Assembly (NCBI GenBank): GCA_003552925.1
Contig: PUOX01000064.1
Coordinates: forward strand, 41,881 to 105,880
Reading direction: 5' to 3'
Length of the DNA: 64,000 bases
Source of the DNA: Mollicutes bacterium
Lineage (GTDB): Bacteria; Bacillota_I; Bacilli_A; Izemoplasmatales; Izemoplasmataceae
Both the position numbers and the translations under genes were made by a program. The notes beneath the pieces are model-generated. The model was given only the letters and a program-made list of their open reading frames with translations, had not been told where the DNA came from and did not search any database. Shown piece by piece: positions 45,970 through 53,413 of this stretch (positions are counted from its first letter, which is position 1; each line of letters opens with the position of its first letter).

Positions 45970-46358
45970 CAAGACTTTTGCAGCTTGTTTAGGACTACAT
46001 AGTTCGCGGGAGCCCAATCTAAAAGATGCAAACGATTAAGAGGCATCCACTTCAAGTTTTTGTGAACATTCTGAACCAAGCGCCCCCCGACAATCACCGC
46101 TTCATAAACATGCAATACCAACCTAAAAGACTCGTAGGTATGGCTGATAGAAGCAATGCGATGTTGTACATTAATGTCCAAGGAAAGCTCCTCTTTGATT
46201 TCTCTTATCAAAGCTTCCTCATGAGATTCCCCTCGTTGTATTTTCCCTCCGGGAAACTCCCATTTTTTTGCCAAATCAGCTTGATCAGCTCTTTGAGCAC
46301 ATAGAACCTCGCCTTGCTCGTTATACATTACGGCCGCAGCCACTTCAATAGTATGCAT
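45969..46358 (-). CDS. Nudix hydrolase, MutT type
   Basis: A 129-residue protein with the full Nudix box GGKIQRGESHEEALIREIKEEL shortened here to its ends GGKIQRGE...REIKEEL (residues about 37-58), with metal-binding glutamates. WEFPGGK before it and the CAQRADQADLAKKW segment suggest the 8-oxo-dGTP diphosphatase (MutT) group, which cleans oxidised nucleotides. Two bases after surE. Confidence 0.9.
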   Translation of the reverse strand: MHTIEVAAAVMYNEQGEVLCAQRADQADLAKKWEFPGGKIQRGESHEEALIREIKEELSLDINVQHRIASISHTYESFRLVLHVYEAVIVGGRLVQNVHKNLKWMPLNRLHLLDWAPANYVVLNKLQKS

Positions 46359-46360
46359 TG

Positions 46361-47035
46361 TTAAGCGTCAAGACCGATTTTTGAAATTGATACATAACCA
46401 TTACGCACGGCATATATATCGCTATCCTTTGGGATGTCTCCGAGAATTTTCTTTCGTTTTTTCTTAAATACATTACCTTCCAAAACAACATCATACTCAT
46501 ACCGAAGGTAGTGCAAGCGCGTTTCTTTTATACATCGTAACTTTGCTTCAAAAGTTTCGGGGGGAAAATTGATGTTCAAAATGTATTTATCAGACAACAT
46601 GTGATTTTTTAAGATATAGTCGAAAGTATTGTTGAAATTAGCTTCTATTACAGAACTTCCTTTATAATCGCCTGAAAAAGCAACAGCTTTTAGACCGTTG
46701 TAGTTTGCTTGAAGAGCCGCACCTACGGTTCCAGAGTACTTCGTGTCAATCCCTAAATTGTACCCTTTGTTGATGCCCGAAACTACTAAGTCCGGTTGGA
46801 TTCTTAACCCGTATACAGCGAAAGAAACACAATCAGCAGGCGTACCATGTACAGCAAAGCGTTTGTCACTTAATTGTTGGTATTGTAAGGATCCAATAGT
46901 AATAGAGACGCTATTTCCGGATTGTTGTTCCATTGGCGCTACAGTGTAGACGGTCCCATGTTTCTTGAGTTCTTTTTCAGCGAAAGCCAAGAGAGGCGAA
47001 TGAATGCCATCATCATTAACCAATAGTATTATCAT
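46361..47035 (-). CDS. surE: 5'-nucleotidase SurE
   Basis: A 224-residue SurE phosphatase. LLVNDDGIHSPLL holds the metal ligands Asp8 and Asp9; SGNSVSI and VSGINKGYNLG complete the site. The substrate is nucleoside 5'-monophosphates or short polyphosphate in characterised members. It starts at the ATG of MIILLVNDDG; a 15-residue upstream extension is not supported. Confidence 0.93.
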   Translation of the reverse strand: MIILLVNDDGIHSPLLAFAEKELKKHGTVYTVAPMEQQSGNSVSITIGSLQYQQLSDKRFAVHGTPADCVSFAVYGLRIQPDLVVSGINKGYNLGIDTKYSGTVGAALQANYNGLKAVAFSGDYKGSSVIEANFNNTFDYILKNHMLSDKYILNINFPPETFEAKLRCIKETRLHYLRYEYDVVLEGNVFKKKRKKILGDIPKDSDIYAVRNGYVSISKIGLDA

Positions 47036-47083
47036 GCACGAGACTCCTTTAAACCTTAATCGATATGCAGTAAGCAACACCTC

Positions 47084-47112
47084 ATTCTATAATTTTAAAG
47101 GATATTAATCAA
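47084..47112 (-). promoter_or_regulatory. promoter of surE-mutT
   Basis: Minus strand: -35 TTGATT (47107-47112), 17-base spacer, -10 TAGAAT (47084-47089). Confidence 0.7.
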
Positions 47113-47118
47113 GTCTCA

Positions 47119-47775
47119 TCACTGCACTTGTGATATTGAAGGGGTATTGATTAAGAATTCGTTAATGTAATCCGCAAAATATTGAGCGTTTTGGTTATTA
47201 TACTTGATGTGTTTATATATAGGCCTTTTTTTATCATACTCTGGCATCGCTATAAAAGCGTAAATCAATATGTGACATTCTTTAGGTATATAGTTGTTAA
47301 GCAGCTCCTTATAGATTAAAAGTTCGGTTTCTTTCTTTTGCCATACGCTAGACATATTCGGAAATGTGGCCGACAGTCTGAACTCAATGAGCAATATCTT
47401 ATTATGGTACTTGAGAATATAATCAATTCTACGATTCTTCGAATATTTAATCCTATACTCGCAACACATATTAATTCTATTATAATCTCCTGGCGTCAAC
47501 ATCTTCTTTAAAGCATCAAATACTTTATCCATAATGTAGTAGCTATCCATGAAAGACATTATCTCCGCAATTGATACACTGCGCCGAAATAAGCCTTTCG
47601 CATTAAACAAGTCTCTTAACTCTTTGACATAACTTTCATCTTGAGAGTGGTATCCCCTATCATTCAATGTATCGGTAGTTATCTTCCACTGCTCACCTTT
47701 CAACAAATTCTCATAAAAGGTCCGGAACTGCTCTGGTGTTTCAAAAGAAATCATAGAATCATCTTTTAATATCAT
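47119..47775 (-). CDS. uncharacterised protein, PD-(D/E)XK nuclease-like
   Basis: A 218-residue protein I do not recognise by name. The middle has the pattern RRIDYILKYHNKILLIEFRL: Asp118 and Glu131, then Arg in the usual Lys place, followed by a helix QKKETELLIYKELL. This resembles the PD-(D/E)XK nuclease core, with EFR replacing EXK. The gene is AT-rich compared with the neighbours (many AAA/ATA/TTA codons) and stands alone next to a tRNA cluster and a repeat-rich gap, which suggests acquisition. Start at 47775 from GGAGG five bases upstream. Confidence 0.6.
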   Translation of the reverse strand: MILKDDSMISFETPEQFRTFYENLLKGEQWKITTDTLNDRGYHSQDESYVKELRDLFNAKGLFRRSVSIAEIMSFMDSYYIMDKVFDALKKMLTPGDYNRINMCCEYRIKYSKNRRIDYILKYHNKILLIEFRLSATFPNMSSVWQKKETELLIYKELLNNYIPKECHILIYAFIAMPEYDKKRPIYKHIKYNNQNAQYFADYINEFLINTPSISQVQ

Positions 47776-48413
47776 GTTATCCTCCAAGTATTAAATATTA
47801 GATACAACCAATGATATAGTTATTGCATGGAGGTAATTTTACTTTCTACATTGCCAAACTTGCTTAAATCCGCTTCTAATTCAGGGGTGAATCACTCGAT
47901 AATAGTTTCCGCAAACAGTAAATTTACACACTAAAAGTAAATATCACCCCCCATGTATACCCCCCATATTTTTGCGTAGTCGCTTATTTGACACAATAAT
48001 CACTATGAGTTAATTGTTAATCATCGAATACATTAAGACAGGATAGACAGACTTATTCATACCCCCCCTTATATACCCCCTTTATGCATCCATGAAAACC
48101 ATTATCTGTACCCCTCTTATTATACCCCCCCTATTTTCCTTGAATAATTTTGATTACATTACATTGGCATCTATTGTTCCTCATGATTAATCATTATATC
48201 TACTTCAAAATAGTTAATCTCACAGGCGCATATATCTCAAGATACGTGTTTATAATACCCCCCCCCTTTTTCATACCCCCTTTTATATTATGTTATTATG
48301 TAAAAAGATAGTAAGTTATTGAATGACGCTTCATAGAAATCTTGTAATACGATGAAGATTAAATACGCCCCACCCCCTTGAAAGACCGATAGACTTTCGC
48401 CACGAATTGGGCA
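47776..48413. other. gene-free AT-rich region
   Basis: No gene longer than about 25 codons was found here. Apart from the G-tract repeat family described separately (47947-48377), I see AT-rich sequence without clear RNA structure. It separates the tRNA cluster from the lone nuclease-like gene and has the look of an acquisition or decay site. Confidence 0.5.
47947..48377 (-). repeat. G-tract repeat family
   Basis: On the minus strand ten runs of four to nine Gs occur in five pairs, the members of the first four pairs 13-18 bases apart, most followed by TAT and an A-rich segment ending in AAG. Positions: 47947-47952 and 47960-47965; 48062-48068 and 48076-48080; 48111-48114 and 48125-48131; 48258-48266 and 48276-48280; 48368-48371 and 48373-48377. 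All have the G-run on the same strand. The shared unit is roughly GGGGGTAT(G/A)A(A/T)AAG. Confidence 0.7.
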
Positions 48414-48440
48414 TAAAAAAAAGACGCTTGCGCGCCTTAT
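48414..48440 (-). terminator. terminator of the tRNA cluster
   Basis: Stem AAGGCGC/GCGTCTT (one G-U pair), loop GCAA, then an eight-base T-tract on the minus strand, 13 bases after tRNA-Phe. Confidence 0.85.
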
Positions 48441-48452
48441 TTGTGTGCCTCA

Positions 48453-48528
48453 TGGTGGCTCGGGGCAGAATCGAACTGCCGACACATAGATTTTCAGTCT
48501 ACTGCTCTACCGACTGAGCTACCGAGCC
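48453..48528 (-). tRNA. tRNA-Phe (GAA)
   Basis: Cloverleaf of 76 bases with acceptor GGCTCGG/CCGAGCC, anticodon loop CTGAAAA and encoded CCA. Last tRNA of the cluster. Confidence 0.97.
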
Positions 48529-48531
48529 ATA

Positions 48532-48607
48532 TGGCGGTCCTGACGGGAATCGAACCCGCGATCTCCAGTGTGACAGACTGGCATGTTAACCGCTACACCA
48601 CAGGACC
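48532..48607 (-). tRNA. tRNA-Asp (GTC)
   Basis: 76 bases, acceptor GGTCCTG/CAGGACC, anticodon loop CTGTCAC, discriminator G73 as expected for Asp, encoded CCA. Confidence 0.97.
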
Positions 48608-48613
48608 AAATAA

Positions 48614-48690
<77 letters not shown>

Positions 48691-48745
48691 ATATAAGATG
48701 ATTGAAGACTAATATAATATTAACAATTTACTTGAGTTGTGTCAA

Positions 48746-48838
48746 TGGCGGAGGAAGAGGGATTCGAACCCCCGCGGCGCTCTCGCGCCCTGTCGGTTTT
48801 CAAGACCGATCCCTTCAGCCAGACTTGGGTATTCCTCC
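48746..48838 (-). tRNA. tRNA-Ser (TGA)
   Basis: 93 bases with a long variable arm, acceptor GGAGGAA paired to TTCCTCC, anticodon loop CTTGAAA, discriminator G73, encoded CCA. Confidence 0.97.
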
Positions 48839-48856
48839 GTGCATGGCGAACCGTTA

Positions 48857-48933
48857 TGGTGGACCCGGCAGGATTCGAACCTGCGACCGACCGGTTATGA
48901 GCCGGGAGCTCTAACCAGCTGAGCTACGGGTCC
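48857..48933 (-). tRNA. tRNA-Ile2 (CAT, probably lysidine-modified)
   Basis: 77 bases, acceptor GGACCCG/CGGGTCC, anticodon loop CTCATAA. Body resembles Bacillus tRNA-Ile(CAU) rather than elongator Met, so TilS would modify C34 to lysidine. Met identity cannot be excluded without modelling. Confidence 0.85.
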
Positions 48934-48938
48934 ACAAA

Positions 48939-49015
48939 TGGTAGCGGCGAAGGGATTCGAACCCCCGACCTTCCGGGTATGAACCGGACGCTCTAACCAA
49001 CTGAGCTACACCGCC
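48939..49015 (-). tRNA. tRNA-Met elongator (CAT)
   Basis: 77 bases, starts GGCGGTGTAGCTCAG as Bacillus elongator Met, anticodon loop TTCATAC, G1-U72 pair, encoded CCA. Confidence 0.93.
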
Positions 49016-49035
49016 AAGTGCTTAGAGAGTGGCTC

Positions 49036-49094
49036 TGAAGAAGCCCCACATCAAAGCGTTTTCGTAATGAGCAATTTGAGGTGGTGCTTCTTCA
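49036..49094 (-). ncRNA. long hairpin in the tRNA operon spacer
   Basis: Between tRNA-Leu and tRNA-Met, arms 49036-49055 and 49075-49094 pair over 20 positions with two mismatches, closing a 19-base loop. No T-tract follows, so it is not an intrinsic terminator. It could be a processing signal, a small stable RNA or a palindromic repeat element. Confidence 0.5.
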
Positions 49095-49135
49095 CTCATA
49101 AAAAAAGCTACTGGCAGAGATGGAAAAGATAAATG

Positions 49136-49224
49136 TGGTACCTAGGGCCGGACTTGAACCGGCACGGTATTAACATACCATTGGATTTTAAGTCCAACGC
49201 GTCTACCAATTCCGCCACCCAGGC
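49136..49224 (-). tRNA. tRNA-Leu (TAA)
   Basis: 89 bases with a long variable arm, acceptor GCCTGGG/CCTAGGT, anticodon loop CTTAAAA, A73, encoded CCA. Confidence 0.97.
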
Positions 49225-49227
49225 AAG

Positions 49228-49303
49228 TGGTGTCCTGCAGAGGATTCGAACCTCTGACCCTCTGATTAAAAGTCAGATGCTCTACCAACTGAGCTAGCAG
49301 GAC
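49228..49303 (-). tRNA. tRNA-Lys (TTT)
   Basis: 76 bases, acceptor GTCCTGC/GCAGGAC, anticodon loop CTTTTAA, encoded CCA. Confidence 0.97.
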
Positions 49304-49312
49304 ATTAAAAGA

Positions 49313-49388
<76 letters not shown>

Positions 49389-49389
49389 T

Positions 49390-49465
49390 TGGTGGAGGAT
49401 AGCGGGCTCGAACCACTGACCCCCTGCTTGTAAGGCAGGTGCTCTCCCAACTGAGCTAATCCTCC
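49390..49465 (-). tRNA. tRNA-Val (TAC)
   Basis: 76 bases, acceptor GGAGGAT/ATCCTCC, anticodon loop CTTACAA, encoded CCA. Confidence 0.97.
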
Positions 49466-49471
49466 GTAATG

Positions 49472-49547
49472 TGGTGGAGCCTAGCGGGATCGAACCGCTG
49501 ACCTCCTGCGTGCAAAGCAGGCGCTCTCCCAGCTGAGCTAAGGCCCC
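49472..49547 (-). tRNA. tRNA-Ala (TGC)
   Basis: 76 bases, acceptor GGGGCCT/AGGCTCC with the G3-U70 pair that marks alanine identity, anticodon loop TTTGCAC, encoded CCA. Confidence 0.97.
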
Positions 49548-49552
49548 CGAAA

Positions 49553-49629
<77 letters not shown>

Positions 49630-49661
49630 ACATCACCATTTCATCATTAAATGCGAGTAGT

Positions 49662-49690
49662 ATTGTACTACTTTTTGTATAAGTTGTCAA
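49662..49690 (-). promoter_or_regulatory. promoter of the twelve-gene tRNA operon
   Basis: Minus strand: perfect -35 TTGACA (49685-49690), 17-base spacer, -10 TACAAT (49662-49667), 33 bases before tRNA-Ile. A GTAGTA-TTG-TACTAC palindrome covers the -10. Confidence 0.88.
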
Positions 49691-49754
49691 CAAGATGCCC
49701 TTAATAATGTCTTGTTGCTTGGTCACTGAAACCTACAGCCTTCGAACAACAAGC
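49688..49754 (-). other. alternating hairpin segments after tRNA-Tyr
   Basis: Three segments can pair in two exclusive ways: CAACAAG (49688-49694), CTTGTTG (49711-49717) and CAACAAG (49747-49753). The middle one can join either of the others. This lies between tRNA-Tyr and the promoter of the next tRNA operon. Confidence 0.35.
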
Positions 49755-49777
49755 ACCTTATTACAACTTAAAACGTA

Positions 49778-49862
49778 TGGTGGAGGGGGACGGATTTGAA
49801 CCGCCGAACCCTGAGGGAGCAGATTTACAGTCTGCCGCGTTTAGCCACTTCGCTACCCCTCC
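49778..49862 (-). tRNA. tRNA-Tyr (GTA)
   Basis: 85 bases with a long variable arm (bacterial type II Tyr), acceptor GGAGGGG/CCCCTCC, anticodon loop CTGTAAA, encoded CCA. It has its own upstream promoter. Confidence 0.97.
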
Positions 49863-49877
49863 AAACACGCAAATATC

Positions 49878-49906
49878 ATTCTATAACAATCACTTGTAAA
49901 AAGCAA
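49878..49906 (-). promoter_or_regulatory. promoter of tRNA-Tyr
   Basis: Minus strand: -35 TTGCTT (49901-49906), 17-base spacer, -10 TAGAAT (49878-49883). Confidence 0.65.
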
Positions 49907-49908
49907 GA

Positions 49909-50193
49909 CTAATTTTTAAGAGGGTATTTTTGGGCGTTTTTTTTAAGCTTATCAAAAGCAATTTGCTCAACATTCAAGCCCAAATCATGAGCTAAAGCCA
50001 ATGAATAGAGTATAACATCGGCTATTTCGTCTTTAACATTCTCTTGATCGTAACTGTCTGCACCCCATTGGAAATTCTCCAATAATTCGGCGGCTTCTAT
50101 GACAATAGATTTTGCCAAGCTCTCAGGTGTATCCGTCTCCTTCCATCCCCTTTTATCTCTAAACTCTATAATTGCCTTTGTGATTTTATCCAT
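49909..50193 (-). CDS. MazG-like nucleotide pyrophosphohydrolase
   Basis: A 94-residue all-alpha NTP pyrophosphatase of the small MazG/dCTPase-like group. The motif EAAELLENF (Glu33 region) plus DEIADVILY gives the metal-binding acidic set. It hydrolyses nucleoside triphosphates to monophosphates, usually to clear non-canonical or excess dNTPs. Ends the parA-parB-DUF951-mazG row. Confidence 0.9.
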   Translation of the reverse strand: MDKITKAIIEFRDKRGWKETDTPESLAKSIVIEAAELLENFQWGADSYDQENVKDEIADVILYSLALAHDLGLNVEQIAFDKLKKNAQKYPLKN

Positions 50194-50211
50194 CGAGCAC
50201 CTCTCGCAAAA

Positions 50212-50400
50212 CTAGTTTTCGCTTGTCAGCTTCTTTTTAACATTTTTATTGAACTTAGGTCGTTCAATCAACACAATGCGTTCACAATTCAAGCATTTCA
50301 ACTTAACATCCGCACCATATCGAACAATCTCCCATTTGTTTTCGCCACAAGGATGGGCTTTTTTCATTCGTACTATATCATGAACTTTATAGCCATTCAT
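50212..50400 (-). CDS. DUF951-family protein
   Basis: A 62-residue protein matching the DUF951 pattern: DIVRMKKAHPCGENKWEI, GADVKLKCLNCERIV. The CxxC pair with the nearby HPCG cysteine may hold zinc. Function unknown; found near parB and ychF in many Bacillota. I start at the ATG at 50400 with GGGTGGA upstream; the ATG five codons earlier is possible. Confidence 0.85.
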   Translation of the reverse strand: MNGYKVHDIVRMKKAHPCGENKWEIVRYGADVKLKCLNCERIVLIERPKFNKNVKKKLTSEN

Positions 50401-50451
50401 CAATTCCACCCTCATTTCTGATTAAACCAATGTTGCTCAAGCTTTTGGTTG

Positions 50452-51318
50452 TTATGTCTTTTGATAACTCTTCACTTTTTCTAAAGCTTTTGCAAACTCA
50501 GTTCTATTTCTAAACCTCAATTTTATCTCATTGTTGCTAAAAAAGACCTCTGTTTCTTCGCCTAGTTGGTCTTTCGCCCATTGCTCAAACACGGGCTTGT
50601 TGTGAACCGTAGCTTCCAGCTGTTCTACGTAAGAATTGTCTGTCATCAGCGCAAATCGTTTTCTTCTGGCGATGTCTTCGGTTTCCCGGACACTCCATTT
50701 TTCTGTCTTGATCCGTTCAGCTAACAGCAAAGCCAATTCATCGTCATTAAGCTTACTCAAAACGCGAGCATGTCCAGGGCTAATCAATCCCCGATTCACA
50801 TCGTTAATGATATTAATTGGCAATTTTAGCAATCCTATTATGTTGGTGATGTAAGAACGGCTTTTGCCAAGCTTTTCTGCGAGTTCTTTTTGGGTGATCT
50901 CTAGATTCTTAATCGTTCTTTGATAAGCCATGGCTTCTTCTATAACCGTTAGATTTTCACGTTGCAAGTTTTCTAAAATCGCTATTTCCGCAAGATATAG
51001 CGAGTCATAGTCGCGAACGATGGCCGGCACCGTGTTTTTCCCTATCATACGCAAAGCTCGAAGACGCCGTTCTCCCGAGATTAAGATGTAATGATCTCCG
51101 GATGGTTTCACAATAACAGGTTGAATGACACCGTAACGTTTGATGGACCGTGCCAGATCTTTCAGCCTTTTTTCATCAAAACGAACTCTCGGTTGATCCG
51201 GATTCCTCTTTATTTTCGGAATTTTTAGTTCAACTATTTTCTCGTTTTCGTATAGTTGCACTTCATTTTCTTCAATGAGATCCAGAATCTTTCGTCCCAG
51301 CTTCTCTTTACTGGTCAT
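50452..51318 (-). CDS. parB: chromosome-partitioning protein ParB
   Basis: A 288-residue ParB/Spo0J. NPDQPRVRFDEK and GERRLRA (residues 82-88) form the CTP-binding N-domain, ENLQRENLTVIEEA follows, and a helix-turn-helix (TQKELAEKLGKSRSYITN) reads parS. The C-terminal dimer domain is present. It loads on parS sites near the origin and slides as a clamp. The ATG overlaps parA by 11 bases. No full parS site was found in the window. Confidence 0.95.
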   Translation of the reverse strand: MTSKEKLGRKILDLIEENEVQLYENEKIVELKIPKIKRNPDQPRVRFDEKRLKDLARSIKRYGVIQPVIVKPSGDHYILISGERRLRALRMIGKNTVPAIVRDYDSLYLAEIAILENLQRENLTVIEEAMAYQRTIKNLEITQKELAEKLGKSRSYITNIIGLLKLPINIINDVNRGLISPGHARVLSKLNDDELALLLAERIKTEKWSVRETEDIARRKRFALMTDNSYVEQLEATVHNKPVFEQWAKDQLGEETEVFFSNNEIKLRFRNRTEFAKALEKVKSYQKT

Positions 51319-52084
51319 TGTTAAATACGACCTCTCTGGCAAGTTTCCTGTAACTAATTGCTCCTTTGGATTTCGGAGAGTATTCGGTCACAGGCAGACC
51401 ATAACTGGGCGCTACGGCCACTTTGACGTTTCTTGGAATAATCGTTTGAAAAACCTTCTCTTTGAAATACGTTTTGACTTCATTGATCACTTCATACCCT
51501 ATGTTGCTTCTCGTATCCAGCATGGTAAGTAAAACCCCTTCTATCGTTAATTTTCTTTGTTGATATTTTTGTTTTTTTTGGATGACTCTTATGGTGTTCA
51601 GTAGTTGCGTCAACCCGTCCAAAGCCAAAAACTCGCATTGGACAGGGATAAGTATGCCATCGGCGGCCACTAAAGCATTCATAGTTATTATGCCTAGCGA
51701 AGGCGGGCAATCGATGATAATGAAATCGTATTTGTGACGCACTTTTTTTAAAGCGTTCGCCAAAACATATTCCATATCGTCGTCTTCCAAAAGTCTTCTT
51801 TCAATGTTCACTAGTTCAAAACGCGCAGGAATCATATCAACCTTAACGCTTTCAACGGATTGAATAACAGATTCGATGGGCGCTGTTTGTGTGAATATAT
51901 CCGCCACCGTGTATTCTAAGTTAGAGCGATTGATGCCCATATAGGTGGTTGCGTTCGCTTGATGATCCACATCCACCAGCAACACCTTTTTCCCTAGATA
52001 AGACAAGGAGCTGGCAAGATTAACGCTAGTGGTGGTCTTCCCAACACCGCCCTTTTGGTTGCTTACAGCTAAAACTTTTCCCAT
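51308..52084 (-). CDS. parA: chromosome-partitioning ATPase ParA (Soj)
   Basis: A 258-residue deviant Walker-A ATPase: QKGGVGKTTTSVNLA with signature Lys11, VDHQANAT, and IDCPPSLG. With ParB it drives origin segregation and in Bacillus also tunes DnaA. The ribosome-binding site is a run of six Gs (GGGGGGTATATG). A 5' UTR hairpin and an extended -10 precede it. Confidence 0.97.
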   Translation of the reverse strand: MGKVLAVSNQKGGVGKTTTSVNLASSLSYLGKKVLLVDVDHQANATTYMGINRSNLEYTVADIFTQTAPIESVIQSVESVKVDMIPARFELVNIERRLLEDDDMEYVLANALKKVRHKYDFIIIDCPPSLGIITMNALVAADGILIPVQCEFLALDGLTQLLNTIRVIQKKQKYQQRKLTIEGVLLTMLDTRSNIGYEVINEVKTYFKEKVFQTIIPRNVKVAVAPSYGLPVTEYSPKSKGAISYRKLAREVVFNNDQ

Positions 52085-52101
52085 ATACCCCCCTTAAAAA
52101 C

Positions 52102-52128
52102 TCGCGCAAACAAGTATGTTCTGCGCGA
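52102..52128 (-). promoter_or_regulatory. hairpin in the parA leader
   Basis: Arms TCGCGCA/TGCGCGA are perfect, and an inner AACA/TGTT adds four pairs. It lies 18 bases before the parA start, close to the G-rich ribosome-binding site, so it could control translation or act as an operator. Confidence 0.5.
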
Positions 52129-52138
52129 AGGTAAGTTC

Positions 52139-52147
52139 ATTCTACCA
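52139..52147 (-). promoter_or_regulatory. extended -10 promoter of parA-parB
   Basis: Minus strand TGGTAGAAT, an extended -10, about 55 bases before parA; no convincing -35. Confidence 0.5.
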
Positions 52148-52178
52148 TACGAGTGATGAAAATTCACTGTGAAAAAGA

Positions 52179-52211
52179 TTAAGTTTTCCACATTGAGTGT
52201 GGAAAACTTAA
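52179..52211 (-). terminator. terminator after the twin membrane-protein genes
   Basis: Perfect 14-bp inverted repeat TTAAGTTTTCCACA/TGTGGAAAACTTAA, 5-base loop, then a T-rich tail on the minus strand, overlapping the stop codon. Each arm holds TTTTCCACA, one base from a DnaA box. Confidence 0.8.
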
Positions 52212-53413
52212 CTGAGATGCTTTTTAAACAAGTATTCGTTCTGCAAGAAAAAGTTCATGTCGGTAAAAGAAATGAAGCTACGGTAAGGTTTCGATTGAAA
52301 AAGCCTCTTAATCTCCGCATGTTCGCATGCAAGCGCAACTCTGCCCCATTTGTCGTACTGGGTAATCTCAGAGCGCAAAAACTTATACAAGACGCATATG
52401 GCGATGATGCGGTTGGTTTTGCTGTAGAACAGTTCGCTTAAATGAGACTTATATCTTTTGTACTCATGTTCAAGGGGTGGTACGAAGGTCGCCGCAACGT
52501 CAAATAGGATTTCGTTCAATTCGCTGTTTCGGTCCAATAGATACTTTTTCAACTGCATCGTATAGTTTTTGGTCAAAGGCGATACACTGGAATCTTTTAG
52601 TATCTTGTTTAAATCTCGCTTATGCAAATAGAAATAGAATTCTACTATCTCTTCTATGTCTTGAGTTCCTTTTGATTTGAGTAATCCGTTTTTGTCTAAT
52701 TTATCCACCAACAGCGCGCCAATTTCTTTGACAGTGTTTTCGAGGCGGATATCCTCGTGTATGGGACGACCCTTTACACTATAATCGATGTCTTCCGCCT
52801 GGCGCAACGACATGACACGATATCTCTCAATGCCTTTTTTGGTTTTTAGATACTCTTCGCTCAGCTGCTCGTTAATGCTTTCCATTAGGATGAAATTCAG
52901 CAGGAAAATCAAGAAAAAGCCGGCCAAGATAACTTGATAAATGATCGGAGACAGCTCCGGATGCAACAATTCAGCCCCGGAAGCGATTTCCGGAGCATTA
53001 TGGATATAGATTAGACCATAAATTGTCAATGCCCCACCGTAGACTATGTACGTAGAGATGTCTTGGTAGAAAATAATGATGGTCAATGTGATGAAGAACA
53101 AAAAGTAACTGTAAAATTGGCCCGATTCGCCAACATAGTAAAGGGTGAGGCCGATAAAGATGTAAATGCTGAAATGCATCGCGATTCGAATTCTATGAAA
53201 AAGAAGCATTAAGAATGTAATTATAAACATGAAGAAAAACGCTAGAGGTACTATAATGCGTATGGTGAAGCCGAAATCCTCAATAATTGAGATGGGAATC
53301 GTTAACATGCCAAACACTAACAAAAAAAGCATGACGACAGAAACTTTGAGCTGGAGCAATTCACTAGTGGACAAAAACTCACTGCCACGTATCTTTTGCA
53401 GCATATCTTTCAT
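52208..53413 (-). CDS. six-helix membrane protein with cytoplasmic domain, second of a pair
   Basis: A 401-residue protein I cannot name. Six hydrophobic helices fill residues ~22-175 (with FYQDISTYIVYGG between helices), then a charged stalk and a ~200-residue helical cytoplasmic part. The latter has segments reminiscent of HD-GYP domains (LEHEYKRYKSH in place of HHExxxGxGYP; RIIAICVLYKFLRS in place of the vavaDvyDAlt segment) but lacks the catalytic residues. This reading is tentative. The gene overlaps the upstream paralogue by 4 bases, so the two are co-translated, between rsmG and parA. Confidence 0.7.
   Translation of the reverse strand: MKDMLQKIRGSEFLSTSELLQLKVSVVMLFLLVFGMLTIPISIIEDFGFTIRIIVPLAFFFMFIITFLMLLFHRIRIAMHFSIYIFIGLTLYYVGESGQFYSYFLFFITLTIIIFYQDISTYIVYGGALTIYGLIYIHNAPEIASGAELLHPELSPIIYQVILAGFFLIFLLNFILMESINEQLSEEYLKTKKGIERYRVMSLRQAEDIDYSVKGRPIHEDIRLENTVKEIGALLVDKLDKNGLLKSKGTQDIEEIVEFYFYLHKRDLNKILKDSSVSPLTKNYTMQLKKYLLDRNSELNEILFDVAATFVPPLEHEYKRYKSHLSELFYSKTNRIIAICVLYKFLRSEITQYDKWGRVALACEHAEIKRLFQSKPYRSFISFTDMNFFLQNEYLFKKHLS

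Noticed and set aside
47947..48377. CRISPR array
   Set aside because: The repeats are short G-runs without fixed-length spacers or a palindromic 24-47 base repeat, and no cas genes are near.
48857..48933. Second elongator tRNA-Met
   Set aside because: The body agrees better with lysidine-type tRNA-Ile2 and another tRNA (48939-49015) matches elongator Met, though confirmation requires modelling.
49016..49135. 5S rRNA gene in the tRNA spacer
   Set aside because: The conserved 5S segments are absent; the spacer contains only the hairpin described.
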